From Adineta ricciae (taxonomy: Eukaryota > Rotifera > Eurotatoria > Adinetida > Adinetidae): a stretch of 64,000 nucleotides of DNA. Shown in pieces: positions 1 to 10,019 of the stretch (within the stretch, counting starts at the first letter, position 1; every line of letters starts with the position of its first letter). The translations under genes and the position numbers were made by a program. The notes under the pieces are model-generated. The model saw only the letters and a program-made list of their open reading frames with translations. It did not search any database and was not told the origin of the DNA. Location of the stretch: positions 1 through 64,000 of the forward strand of contig CAJNOJ010000442.1 of the NCBI GenBank assembly GCA_905250025.1, written 5' to 3'.

Positions 1-480
1 TCAGTATATCTAATTTTTTCACAGTCGAATATATGAAAGTGTCAGTATAAAAACTGAAATAGTATAAAATGAATAATTTCTCTTCTACTTTCTCTCTCTC
101 TTTCATTGTATGTAACATAACCAGGTGACAAATAGAAGAGAAAATTCCAACACACATAAAAGAAAGAGAAAATCCATGATATATGCATATGACAGGACAG
201 GGAAAAAACCATCGTACATATATGTGATCGCGAAAGAAATCGATGACACATGATCAACAATAGGTGATTGATGTGGAATAATCCTTATGATAGTATCCGA
301 AGGATATGCAGATCATAACAATCTGGCATTTTGTTATTGATCACTGTGAAAGATTAAGGGAAAATAACCGTCTTAAATCTATCTCTCGATGTTTCCTTTG
401 TATCTTGCTATATATAAATACTTCATCGTTTTTTCATGAAAGTACAAGTTGTTTTGTAAATAAATTTGACGCATTTTCAA

Positions 481-2343
481 ATGGAATTAACCCAAGTCGA
501 ACAATATGAAAGTGATTTATCAGAAGAAGAATTATTCGAAGGTCAAGAAACAAGTGAACCTACACGAAAACAACGGAAGAAAATTTCAAAAGTTTGGATT
601 AAAAAAGTTGTATTTGATACTAGTACAGAAGCAGAAGTATCAATTGGAAATCAATGGTCAAAATATTACACGAATTATACAGAAGAGGGAAGGAAAGTGT
701 ATTACAGATGCAAAAAAGCGAAACGCCATGGTCCTCAATGTACTGCAGGTACATATCTCTTATACCATGCAGATAGTGATAAAGTGACTATCTATGAAAC
801 GGAAACAGAACATCAACATCATCAAGATGAAGTTCGTGGTATTGATGAAAGTGTTAGAAAGGTTATAGAAGATTTATTCAACGATGGTATTAAGAAACCA
901 AAACTTATTCTTCGAGCACTTGAATCAAGGAAAGTGAAAGTGCCAACGTCAATACAATTAAACAACTATCTTGTCTATTACAGGAAAAAGAAGTATGGTT
1001 CACACAAAATAAGCCTAGGTGAACTTGAAGAATGGTGTAAGAATAATGAAACTGTTCCAGTTGATGAAAATCAATCCTTTGTTGTGTTTTATAAGATCTT
1101 GTATAATAACGATGAATATGAAGATGATGAGGATATCGAAGATGATACGTGTGATAAATTTCGATTCTTCATATCGTCTCTTCGTTTACTCAATATTGCA
1201 TCAACATCACAACATATACATGCTGATGCCACGTATAAATTAGTGTGGCAGGGTTTCCCGGTTTTGATTGTAGGAACAACAGATCTAAATAAGGTTTTTC
1301 ATCCATTTGGTATGGCAGTATGCTCTAATGAGAAAACGAAAGATTTTCAATTCATATTCAACAGTCTTCAAGTTGGTATGCAGAAAATTGGTAAAGATTT
1401 ACTGAAACCAACAGCTTTAATATCAGATGCTGCTGATGCCATCAAAAATGGATTTAACAATGTGTTTGGCGAATCACACAACGAAATAATGTGTTGGGCA
1501 CATATGAAACGGAAAGTGGAAAATCGAATATGTCACATAGATAACAAAGAAGTGAGAAAAGATATATTAGAAGATATTGAGATGCTTCAACTGTGTAATT
1601 CAACAACTACGTTCAAACTAGCAACAACATTGTTCATGAAAAAATGGAAGATAAATTCGAAACAAAAGAACCAATCAATATTAGAGTTTCTAGATTACTT
1701 TGATTATGAATGGATAAAATTAAACGATGGTTGGTATGAAGGGATTCAATTAAATACACCAAGTACAAACAACGCTCTCGAGTCTACTAACAGAACAATT
1801 AAAGATGACGGAACCTTTCGAGAACGCCATGTATTATCAAGATTTCTGACAATTTCTGCAGATATAATTTATAACTGGTCAACTGAACGTGATCCATCAT
1901 CAGTTAATGTAAAAGTTTTTGCCATGGAGCCAACAATATCTTTGCAATTGTGGACATCTTCTTATCAATGGGCTCAATCAAAAAAAGAAGTTACTTGTCT
2001 TTCACATGGTTCTACTAAGAAGTACTATATTCCTGCTCGTGATATTCAATCGATTACAAGAAGTGATATAAACAAGTACAATAAGAAGCAATGGACAACG
2101 TTCAATCAGTTTAAGAAGTCATATGACATGTGGTGTATGGAGCTAGAGAATGATACTCACTGGAAAACATCAAAATGTAATTGTCCATATTTTTTAAAGA
2201 ATTATATATGCAAGCATGTTGTCGGAATGGCTATTCGTCTCAAATACTGTAAACCACCTGCATCAGCAAAAACTGTTCCAATTGGACAGAAGAGAAAGCG
2301 TGGCAGACCAGCCAAAGCTAAAGCTGCATTATTGATGCAATAA
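481..2343 (+). CDS. MULE transposase (DDE plus SWIM zinc finger plus AT-hook)
   Basis: The 620-residue product starts at the first ATG (481); an upstream TTG extension is not needed. An N-terminal acidic region and a FLYWCH/WRKY-like segment around residues 50-110 (YYRCKKAKRHGPQC) precede the MULE catalytic core. Candidate DDE residues are the Asp in IHADATYK (about 245), the Asp in LISDAADAIKNGF (about 312) and a Glu near NALESTNRTIK (about 440). A CWAHMKRKV motif follows the second Asp, as is usual in the family. A SWIM finger (CNCPYFLKNYICKH, about 560-573) and an AT-hook (KRKRGRPAKA) near the C terminus suit DNA binding. The frame is open throughout with no intron needed. A domesticated copy is possible, but the flanking inverted repeats favour a transposon. 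Confidence 0.9.
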   Translation: MELTQVEQYESDLSEEELFEGQETSEPTRKQRKKISKVWIKKVVFDTSTEAEVSIGNQWSKYYTNYTEEGRKVYYRCKKAKRHGPQCTAGTYLLYHADSDKVTIYETETEHQHHQDEVRGIDESVRKVIEDLFNDGIKKPKLILRALESRKVKVPTSIQLNNYLVYYRKKKYGSHKISLGELEEWCKNNETVPVDENQSFVVFYKILYNNDEYEDDEDIEDDTCDKFRFFISSLRLLNIASTSQHIHADATYKLVWQGFPVLIVGTTDLNKVFHPFGMAVCSNEKTKDFQFIFNSLQVGMQKIGKDLLKPTALISDAADAIKNGFNNVFGESHNEIMCWAHMKRKVENRICHIDNKEVRKDILEDIEMLQLCNSTTTFKLATTLFMKKWKINSKQKNQSILEFLDYFDYEWIKLNDGWYEGIQLNTPSTNNALESTNRTIKDDGTFRERHVLSRFLTISADIIYNWSTERDPSSVNVKVFAMEPTISLQLWTSSYQWAQSKKEVTCLSHGSTKKYYIPARDIQSITRSDINKYNKKQWTTFNQFKKSYDMWCMELENDTHWKTSKCNCPYFLKNYICKHVVGMAIRLKYCKPPASAKTVPIGQKRKRGRPAKAKAALLMQ

Positions 2344-2414
2344 TTGTATTAAAAAATTTTGTCAACAGGCTTATCAAACTGTCTATAATATTATTTAAAT
2401 AAATTCATTACTTC

Positions 2415-2631
2415 TACTGCTAAAATCTACTTTTCTACTGATAGAAATTCAATATTTTACTGATAGCATTTCTATTTTTTACTGACGGGAGATTGAATTT
2501 TCTACTGACACTTTCAGCTAATATACTGACCAGTTTAGAATTTATTACTGATAATTTGGATACTGATCATTTCAATAAATCTACCGATCATTTTCATTTT
2601 TTCTACTGACAGTTTCAATAATTATACCGAC
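2415..2631. repeat. Degenerate TAC(T/C)GAY subterminal repeat array
   Basis: Eleven copies of TACYGAY or close variants occur at about 10-30 bp spacing just downstream of the MULE transposase (for example 2436, 2458, 2480, 2503, 2524, 2546, 2561, 2582, 2604 and 2625). The 5' end of the window holds related inverted copies. Clustered subterminal motifs are commonly transposase-binding sites in MULE and hAT elements; that role is inferred here. Confidence 0.65.
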
Positions 2632-2780
2632 CACTTAAATGGTACCCTTTTAAAATTGCAAAAGAAAAGTGTTTTTGTTGTTCTGTATGAAAAGAAGATA
2701 ATGTGGGAGTGACCAATTTGAGTGGTACCCCAACAGTGACTTTTTCATCTACGCATTAGAAAAATCTGATTTTTTTAGCA

Positions 2781-3387
2781 GTTATACTACACATAAAATG
2801 CTATTCGTCTGTCATTATTTGAAATTTACGTACCACTAGAAACGAGGATCAGTCAGTGTATCTCTGCATGTATTGTGCTACATGTGCCTCATATTCGTCT
2901 ATGTTGTCCTATATCGTTTCTACTAAGAGATTTAAAACAAATGAGGGATTATTCCATATCTTTGTTTTCAAGGAATAAATAAGACGATGCAGTTTATTAT
3001 GTTACCTATCGACGAATAGGATGTTTATTTAAATATTTTCGACGGTCAGCTGGAACAGATTCACATTGGGCACAACTCCATTCGATTTACGGAGAAAACG
3101 TAATTCAAGTGCACTATGTATTTGCTGCCGATAGAGAGTGTTTTAAAGAAAACGAAGAATAAGCGAAATTAAAACAAGTCACAGCTAGAGCAAAAATTGA
3201 ATCGATTCGAATTTAACATTAGAATAGAACAGATAAAATATATGCAGATGACGAGATGTAAACAAATACCACGGGAAGCACGTGTAGCACACGACATACA
3301 GAGATACACTGACTAATCCTCGTTTCTAGCGGTACATAGATTTTAAATAACGACAGACGAATAGCATTTTATGCGTAGTATAACTAA
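2781..3387. mobile_element. MITE family A, about 110-bp terminal inverted repeats
   Basis: The left arm 2781-2885 (AGTTATACTACACATAAAAT and on) is the reverse complement of about 3285-3387, with a few mismatches. The interior shows no long ORF. It is a non-autonomous DNA element about 600 bp long. Its right end directly touches the left end of a MITE B copy. Confidence 0.7.
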
Positions 3388-3614
3388 CGGGTGTCCCAGG
3401 TCAAATGAGCCTCTACGTATTTTTTCAAGAGCTTGCTCAAATTATGACATATATAGTTGATCTTTTTTTAAAAATATAGCCCATGACATTCTCTACAAAA
3501 CTGTACGTATAGATCTGTTAAGTGATTAGTTGCAAAACTATATCTGGTCAACATTTCAATGCTGCAAAATAGTGCATTTTTGTAGGCGTTTGTTTGAAAA
3601 ATTAATTCTTTTAT
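3388..3614 (+). mobile_element. MITE family B, left half only, cut at an N
   Basis: This stretch is nearly identical to 5682-5908, the left arm of the complete MITE B. Homology stops exactly at the single N at 3615, where unrelated sequence begins. It is either a truncated copy or an assembly joint. Confidence 0.75.
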
Positions 3615-3615
3615 N

Positions 3616-4180
3616 ACGGTACCTATGATACGGAACCTTCTGTCTTTTGAAGAAAAAAAGTTTCGTACTAAACCTTTGCTGCGGAACCTTTGTTCTCAGT
3701 TTTTCCTGTAAGGTTCTCTTCGAAACCTTCATTTTACTTAACCAAAAAAAGGATCGTCCCGTGTATCGGTGGGAAGATCCTTTTTTGGTTTGGTAAAACT
3801 CCTTTTTTTTACAGTGCATTGAATGGCCCATAGAAAGTTAGCTTTAAGCGCCGAAGTTTTAGAAAAATAAACTTAACTTACAATGCTTAATGGCTGAAAG
3901 AAAAAGACGTGATTTTTCGTAACGCGATGACGTCAGGAATATAGGAGTTTCGACGAGCGCCTTTAGGGCAGATAAAAAAAGATGTAGGAAAGAAATTGGT
4001 TGATGTAAAGATACCCCTGTTAGAGTATTATTATCTGATAATGAGTAACTTCTGATGCATGGAGCTGTTGCGACGTACAGACACATGCACTCAGTACACT
4101 ACAAATGCAATTCTGTTGCTCTCTGTTAGTGACATATTTGTCTCCAGTTATGATTCACGATTTGCTACAAGAAACTACGT
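3616..4180. other. Non-coding stretch with hairpin and GAACCTT-rich repeat
   Basis: No convincing gene is visible. GAACCTT-like motifs recur, and a near-perfect hairpin (arms about 3741-3755 and 3776-3790, AAAAAAGGATC against GATCCTTTTTT) is followed by CTTTTTTTTACAGTGCA at about 3807-3823. Similar T-run plus CAGTGCA ends occur near 36010, and in reverse near 21333, suggesting a small MITE family. Confidence 0.45.
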
Positions 4181-4369
4181 TAGAAAATGAGTTTCTCAGG
4201 TTTTCGACTGTGTTCTATTAGATTGGCAACTAAGTTTTTGCACTTTTTCGACAGTTTTTTCTTTATCTATTTTTTCCTAAGAAAATCAGGCATCAGTCAT
4301 GTACACACTATCGGTATCTGTGACTCGTCACCAATGATTTTGGAGGGAAAGGATGCCGCGCCGATCGAA

Positions 4370-5300
4370 GCGTAGAGACCTCTACGCAAAGAAGGTGACG
4401 GTGTCGAATTTTAGGTCCTCCTCTTTGTCGAACCCCCGTCCGTGCAGATTGCTTGAGAGAGACCAAAAGAAGTGGTAGTCTGTTAGAGTCGAGTATAGAG
4501 AATAAAGTGAAAGGAGCATAGTTCCTTCAAACAGTTACGGTAATTTTTCGCGAGACAAATCTGCCATATCGGTTCTCGCATTATCCTGCAGAATCTAAAT
4601 TCGATCCTGCTTTTCTTTGAATTGTTGTACCACATGATTCAACTGTTAACGGCAGATAACGGTGGTGATTGCATGTCCGATTGGAAGAGAATCCCAATCA
4701 TTTGTTCCTCCGATCCCCAAAGAACGCTCAATATCAACGTCTTGGAGGGTGAGTTCACTTTAGACGTTGCAACTCCCGTTTAGCCTCTGCTGAAGCATTG
4801 ACATCGACGCCTATGATTAACATAAATGACCCACTTCTCATCTTCAGTAACCAGATTGCCCAGCCCTTGATTGTCACGATGAGACATTATGGAAATTCAC
4901 GCATGTGTGGGAGCTGATATACCGATGATTCATGAGGGATTCACACCCCATATTTTTAACTCTTGACTAAAGCGGTCAAATGTCTTTCTATCGTAGTTTG
5001 AGGGCACTCGAACTGTTCTACTGAGCATCGTTTCGCTAAGCGTGAATCTTACTTGATCAGGCGCTCGAAAAGATTGATATCAATTTTAGATCTATGTTCA
5101 TCTGTGGGCTTATATATTTTGTTGTGAAAGCGATCAAATCGACATCGCGCTGTGTGGATAGACATCTCACTCGAACCCATCGCACTACATATTTGATTCG
5201 TTGGTTCAGTCATTTCGTGACCCAAACCAAATTCATGAAGTAAAAGCGCCAGAATCTCTGTACGAAAGGTGTTCACTTCTGCGCGTTTATGTGTATCCAT
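4370..5300 (-). pseudogene. Mariner-like transposase relic
   Basis: Read on the minus strand, broken frames recover a mariner transposase in order. A helix-turn-helix N terminus (LLHEFGLGHEM, then SIHTARCRFDRF) lies at about 5280-5050. A catalytic DEKWV segment lies near 4840, a second catalytic segment (LQDNART) near 4590, and a TDYHFFWSL segment near 4470. These correspond to the conserved mariner blocks around the catalytic Asp residues. Several stops and frame changes lie between them, so the gene is dead. It sits inside the inverted-flank block between two MITE B copies. Confidence 0.8.
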
Positions 5301-5681
5301 ATCGATCGATAAAAGTTCGTTCGAACAAGAATCACACCCTTTATCTATACTCTTAGTATGAAAAATTGTAAGAACTTTGTACAGTGCGGTACAACATTTT
5401 TCAAAAAAAAACCCAAAACTTAGTTGCCAACCTAATACAACATGGTAATAATGATTCATGACAGCTGAGTGACACGTTACGCTTACAAGCTGACATATAT
5501 ATGACGTCATGAAACAAACGCATTAACGTATCATGTGATATCCATTGATTAAACTACGCCTGAACAATGTATACCATATCGATAAATTCATGATTTAAGA
5601 GAGAAGGTCTTATTCCTATAAACACACCGATTGATTAAAAATTAACATAATCAACATCATTTTACAAAAAGAAAATTATAA

Positions 5682-6606
5682 CGGGTGTCCCAGGTTAAAT
5701 GAGCCTCTACGTATTTTTTCAAGAGCTTGCTCAAATTATGACATATATAGTTGATCTTTTTTTAAAAATATAGCCCATGAAATTCTCTACAAAACTGTAT
5801 GTATAGATCTGTTAAGTGATTAGTTGCAAAACTATATCTGGTCAACATTTCAATGCTGCAAAATAGTGCATTTTTGTAGGCGTTTGTTTGAAAAATTAAT
5901 TCTTTTATTTCTTCTTGAAAAACAGATTTAAAGCTCAGTTCTAGGGCAATTTTCCTATGTTTTTGAGTGTAATCTTCCTCACAGAACCTAAAGAAAAATA
6001 TTCAGATGCGAGAGCAAAATTCTATTGGTAAATCTTTTACAACAACGCGTTGGAATCATCGGTCGTTCTTGTTATGCACCTATAGCATTTCAAAAGCACA
6101 CCTAACATGATTCTGCTCGTAGTGAGCTGATAGTGAAAACGTTATCCTTCAACTTATTAGTAAATTAAAATATGTAATACTTTTCCATTTATGAAAAAAA
6201 AATAAAAAGTACGATGGAACTTAATAGAGAGCTCTCGGAGCATGAACAGAGAGCAAACAGAAAGAGATTTTGTTCGAGTAAACAGGGAGTTTGTCTGAAA
6301 ATGCCCTTGTGGAATGGAGAGGGCTTTTCATGGGCTACAATACGGCATATTTAGTTTGTCTATATAACGACGAAAGAACAGCACAAAATCGGTAATATAA
6401 AACGAACGCCTACAAAAATGCACTATTTTGCAGCATTGAAATGTTGACCAGATATAGTTCTGCAACTAATCACTCAACAGATCTATACATACAGTTTTGT
6501 AGAGAATTTCATGGTCTATGTTTTTAAAAAAGTTCAACTATATACGTCATAATTTGAGCAAGATATTGAAAAAATACGTAGAGGCTCATTTAACCTGGGA
6601 CACCCG
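5682..6606. mobile_element. MITE family B, complete copy with TA target site
   Basis: The left arm at 5682-5905 (ACGGGTGTCCCAGG and on) is the reverse complement of about 6395-6605, giving roughly 210-bp terminal inverted repeats. The ends ACGGGTG and CACCCGT are each flanked by TA, as expected for Tc1/mariner-type insertion. The interior (about 500 bp) has no ORF. It is a non-autonomous element presumably moved by a mariner-family transposase. Confidence 0.8.
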
Positions 6607-6890
6607 TTAGTAAAAAGATCAGATTTTTCTAATGCATAGGTGAAAAAATCAATATTGGGGTACCACTCAAATTGGTCACTCCCACATGTGTGAAAATGTA
6701 TCGAAATAAAATTAAAGCTATTGTATTATAGGAATCAGAGGCTATGAGGGTAAATATCAATCAACTTCATTAGCGCTGTGATCTCGAGCAGAAGGAGAAT
6801 GGATCGACCGTTACTTCAATGATAAGTACAAAAAAGTTGTAATTGAAAAGAATAAAATAAAAACACAAAGAGAAATGCAAGTCGAAATGT

Positions 6891-8036
6891 TCAGTTATTA
6901 GCGGGTCTTTGATAAGGATGGTTCGATGGGCGAGAAGCAGACGACTGATAACGACGTGAGGCTCCCTGTTGTTCAGGTTCGTCCGATTGTTGCTCGCCAA
7001 AAATAAAATCACCAACAGCATTCAATATCTTAGTCAATCCTTTTTCTCGTTTTTTTTCGCGAACGATGACAACTTTAGGTGACGTTGACATATGATCAAG
7101 TAGTTCTTTGTTTAAGTCATTTTCTGCTTTCATTTGATCAGTCAATTGTTGAATAGCAGCTGTGTTTGAGTTTTCCTGTATTCTCTTGAGTTTCTCCATG
7201 TTTCGAGCATGTTCGGCGTCAATGGCTTCCATCATATCATCAAAACGCTTCTTATCATTTGTGAAATCAGGCTTTGGTTTTGGTGTCGTCGCCGATAATC
7301 GTTGAGAGGATGATTGATGTTTGTGTAAAGTTGTACTCAATTTCTGTTTCTTGGAATGTTCAGTTTCCTGTGCCAATAGTTGATCTTGTCGATTCTTACT
7401 CTCCATTTTCAATCGAGAAATTTCATCACTCATTAGTTCAATATCGTGTTTCCTTTCGTGATGAACGGGATCACATTTTGATATTGCCTCACATAGAAGA
7501 TCACGGATATCTCTTTTACTGTTTTCTGATGTTGATTTTTCGATAAAGTAAATGTAACTTTTGTCTATCGAGGTGAGTTCTTCAAGTAATTGCGCCGTTT
7601 TCGCTTCATAATCACGAGGTCGATCTGCTGGAATTCCATTGACAATCAGAAGTAATGATTTAGTTGGAAATTCATACGCATCATTAATGCGCATAAACGC
7701 AACGAGGTCTTCGTCTGGTATTCGTCCATTGTTTTGTCCAAAAACGAAGAGAACGATTGCCCAAGGACATTGCTCGAATGCTTTCATAATTTCAACGCGA
7801 TTTTCATCAATCAATTTCTGATTTGCTTCGACCAAACCGGGAATATTCGCCACAGAGAACGTATATCTTCCAATATTTGTCGGCATGTCTTTCCATTCTG
7901 TATGGCGGGTAACAGATCCAGCGGCGAATCTGCTCTCAAATGCTTCGTCATCATCGAGCAACCGATTTGCTAAGAAGCTTTTCCCCACTCCACTATTTCC
8001 CAATAGAATCAGACCACATGTCGTCGCCGATGCCAT
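6891..8036 (-). CDS. AIG1/GIMAP-like GTPase with coiled-coil tail (gene 1)
   Basis: A single open frame of 381 residues starts with MASATTCGL. The P-loop GNSGVGKS (residues 13-20) sits a few residues from the N terminus, as in AIG1/GIMAP and related septin-superfamily GTPases. A G2-region Thr lies in SVTRHTEW, and the G3 motif is NIPGL rather than the usual DTPGL. VFGQNNGRIPDEDL follows, and the G4 position reads VNGIPADRP instead of N/TKxD. The C-terminal part (about 200-381) is Gln/Glu/Lys-rich and likely coiled coil, ending in a basic, polar tail. It heads a cluster of three paralogues. The cellular role is unknown; membrane or immune-type functions are only analogies from other AIG1 proteins. 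Confidence 0.85.
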   Translation of the reverse strand: MASATTCGLILLGNSGVGKSFLANRLLDDDEAFESRFAAGSVTRHTEWKDMPTNIGRYTFSVANIPGLVEANQKLIDENRVEIMKAFEQCPWAIVLFVFGQNNGRIPDEDLVAFMRINDAYEFPTKSLLLIVNGIPADRPRDYEAKTAQLLEELTSIDKSYIYFIEKSTSENSKRDIRDLLCEAISKCDPVHHERKHDIELMSDEISRLKMESKNRQDQLLAQETEHSKKQKLSTTLHKHQSSSQRLSATTPKPKPDFTNDKKRFDDMMEAIDAEHARNMEKLKRIQENSNTAAIQQLTDQMKAENDLNKELLDHMSTSPKVVIVREKKREKGLTKILNAVGDFIFGEQQSDEPEQQGASRRYQSSASRPSNHPYQRPANN

Positions 8037-8039
8037 GAA

Positions 8040-8267
8040 GAATTTCTATATCTAAAAAATACGTATATTAGGAAGTTTTATTTTGATGGATTACACTAAG
8101 CAATTGTTAGATAAGTGTCAATATGGAAAGACAGACATTTTTTATTTCTTAATTAAAGACTAGTCGGCGGTGCACGCAACGATCATCACAATATTAGGAA
8201 AAAGAAAACGGAAGTGACACAACTGAAAAGACGAGAAAGACCAATGATTACCTCAAAATGTTGATGT
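8040..8267. other. Intergenic spacer between two same-strand GTPase genes
   Basis: About 230 bp of AT-rich sequence separates the gene 1 start from the gene 2 stop, both on the minus strand. It must hold the promoter of gene 1. No distinct motif is recognised. Confidence 0.5.
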
Positions 8268-9481
8268 TTATGATATAACACAAAACCCTCCTCCTCCTCC
8301 CCGTCGGTATATGATTTGAGGTGGCCGATTCGCGAGATCTGCTATTTGTTGTCTTAGCTGTGCTTGGGCTTGGTTTGATTGCTCTAAAGCTTGCCGGATC
8401 AATGCAGTATCGGCACTATTTCTGTTTGTCATGTCGTGTATCATAGTCTGATGGTCCGCTTGCATTCGTATGAGACGCTCCTGCATCTGTTGGACTTGTT
8501 CCGCTTGTCTTTCTCTCATTGCTGTTGCTTCCTGAGCTTGTTGATCAATAATGCTCTGAAAACGCTCGCTCTCCATTCTCTGTTGAATAACGAGATCATC
8601 GTAACGTAGTTGCTGAGCACGAATTTCGTCTTGGAATTGACTTTTATTGGCATCAAATGTATCTTTCATAGTTTGGATCTGCTGTTTGAGCATCGCGACT
8701 TCATCAGCTTGTAAACGAATGTCATCTTCTTTTCTATGTACTCGTGGTGATAACTCGAAGATAGCACCTAGAAATTGATTTCTTAGAGCTACTCGTTCTT
8801 CGCGGTTTCCTCGATTGATGTGATTTAGAAAGCACATTCTTCTTTCCGAAAGTTGTCTTCCAATAATATCTCGTATCATGAGTATTACTTCACCTTCATA
8901 ATTCGGTGGCCGATCTGCGGGTAGTGCATTGACTACGAGTAAGAGCGATTCAGGATTTAATGGATATGCTTTGTTAATGGAATTAAATGCAACAACATCT
9001 TCGTTACGTATGCGACCATGTTGGTGTCCAAAGACATAGATAATAAGCGAGTTCGGTCGCTGTTGGAATGCATAATCGATTTCACGCTTGTTGATATTGA
9101 CGCGAGCCTAAAAAATCGGAAAAAATGCGAGCATTTTCCTATATACCTATATCAAAAGAAATTTGTTCACAAGAAGCATCCTCGTAAAACACTGAAGTTA
9201 GATTTAAAAAAAGGAACATGTCCTATATTGTACTTGATCTTGTCGAAATGTAGGAAATGTCATACCTGATCGGCTTCGATCAAGCCGGGAATATTAAAGA
9301 TGGCATAGACATTGTCATCGATCGTAATTTCTTCATATTCTGTTCGATGTGTAACAGATCCACCACGAAATTCATGCTCGAATGCTTCTCGGCCAAGTAA
9401 AATGTTAGCTAAGAAACTTTTTCCGACGCCACTATTTCCAAGAATGATCAAACCAAACTTATTGTCGTAACTGCTGGCCAT
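8268..9481 (-). CDS. AIG1-like GTPase with coiled coil and CaaX box (gene 2)
   Basis: Two exons, 9481-9266 and 9107-8268, are joined across a 158-bp intron (donor CAG|GTATGA, acceptor TTTTTTAG|GC). Splicing restores the frame: EADQ is followed by ARVNINKREID, giving about 351 residues. The P-loop GNSGVGKS lies near residue 14 and G3 is NIPGL. The G4 region reads VNALPADRP. Residues about 190-330 are a long Gln-rich coiled coil. The protein ends GGGGGFCVIS, and CVIS fits a CaaX prenylation signal (Ser at X favours farnesylation), implying membrane anchoring. Gene 3 starts about 540 bp away on the opposite strand, so the two could share a bidirectional promoter. Confidence 0.85.
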
Positions 9482-10019
9482 ATATGTAAGCCTTGATGAA
9501 AAAGTATATCACAAGTCCCTGTTGTGTGCTGAGTAGACGTCGTTTACGTCTCCTTATATACTCTCGACGCAGAATGAATAATATCATAAGGGAAACCAAA
9601 TAAAAATATTGACAAAGATAAGAAGAACAAATATTACACATTTAACGATATTTTCTCCAACTTGCTACGATGCATCCATTTATGAGAAGAAGACCATTAC
9701 TGATACATGACTTTAAGATTTTGCTTATGTGTTTTTCTTTTTCTATAATTCAGTATGTTATCATACTGACGCAAGTAGTTTCTGAAATTACATCATGATT
9801 TCGCAAGAACGTCTGGCTCTTTATTTGAAAAAAAAGTTTATTTATTGTAGATAATCATGACAGGCCATGTGAATATCATACAGTAATACGAGTATATTCA
9901 TGACTTCCCAACTTGCTTCGCGGAAAAATCCGATTTCAACGGACATAGATAGAGTTCTTTTTATAGATTCGATCAACTTGCTTTGAAATTACTTGCTAAG
10001 ATTTAGATTATTCTATACG

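Larger units (their letters stand above)
1..2640 (+). mobile_element. MULE-type DNA transposon, left edge at or beyond window start
   Basis: A MULE transposase gene is bracketed by inverted terminal sequence. The 14-mer TGAAAGTGTCAGTA at 34-47 is the reverse complement of 2503-2516, and TCAGTATAT at 1-9 is the reverse complement of 2521-2529. The spacing differs between the two ends, so the terminal repeats are imperfect. The right end carries a degenerate subterminal TACYGAY repeat. The true left boundary may lie outside the window, so no target duplication could be tested. The internal gene is uninterrupted, so the element may be recent. Confidence 0.7.
2701..6690. mobile_element. Nested transposon block bounded by inverted flanks
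   Basis: The sequence at 2701-2778 (starting ATGTGGGAGTGACCAATTTG) recurs as its reverse complement at 6609-6689. Between these arms lie two MITE families and a mariner relic. The arms may be the terminal repeats of an older element that later collected insertions, or a duplicated target. No transposase obviously belongs to the arms themselves. Confidence 0.55.

Noticed and set aside
3741..3790. Rho-independent terminator
   Set aside because: The hairpin with T-run looks like one, but the context is eukaryotic and transposon-derived.
7274..7973. Plus-strand ORFs inside the GTPase gene 1 region
   Set aside because: They are antisense shadows of a clear minus-strand GTPase.
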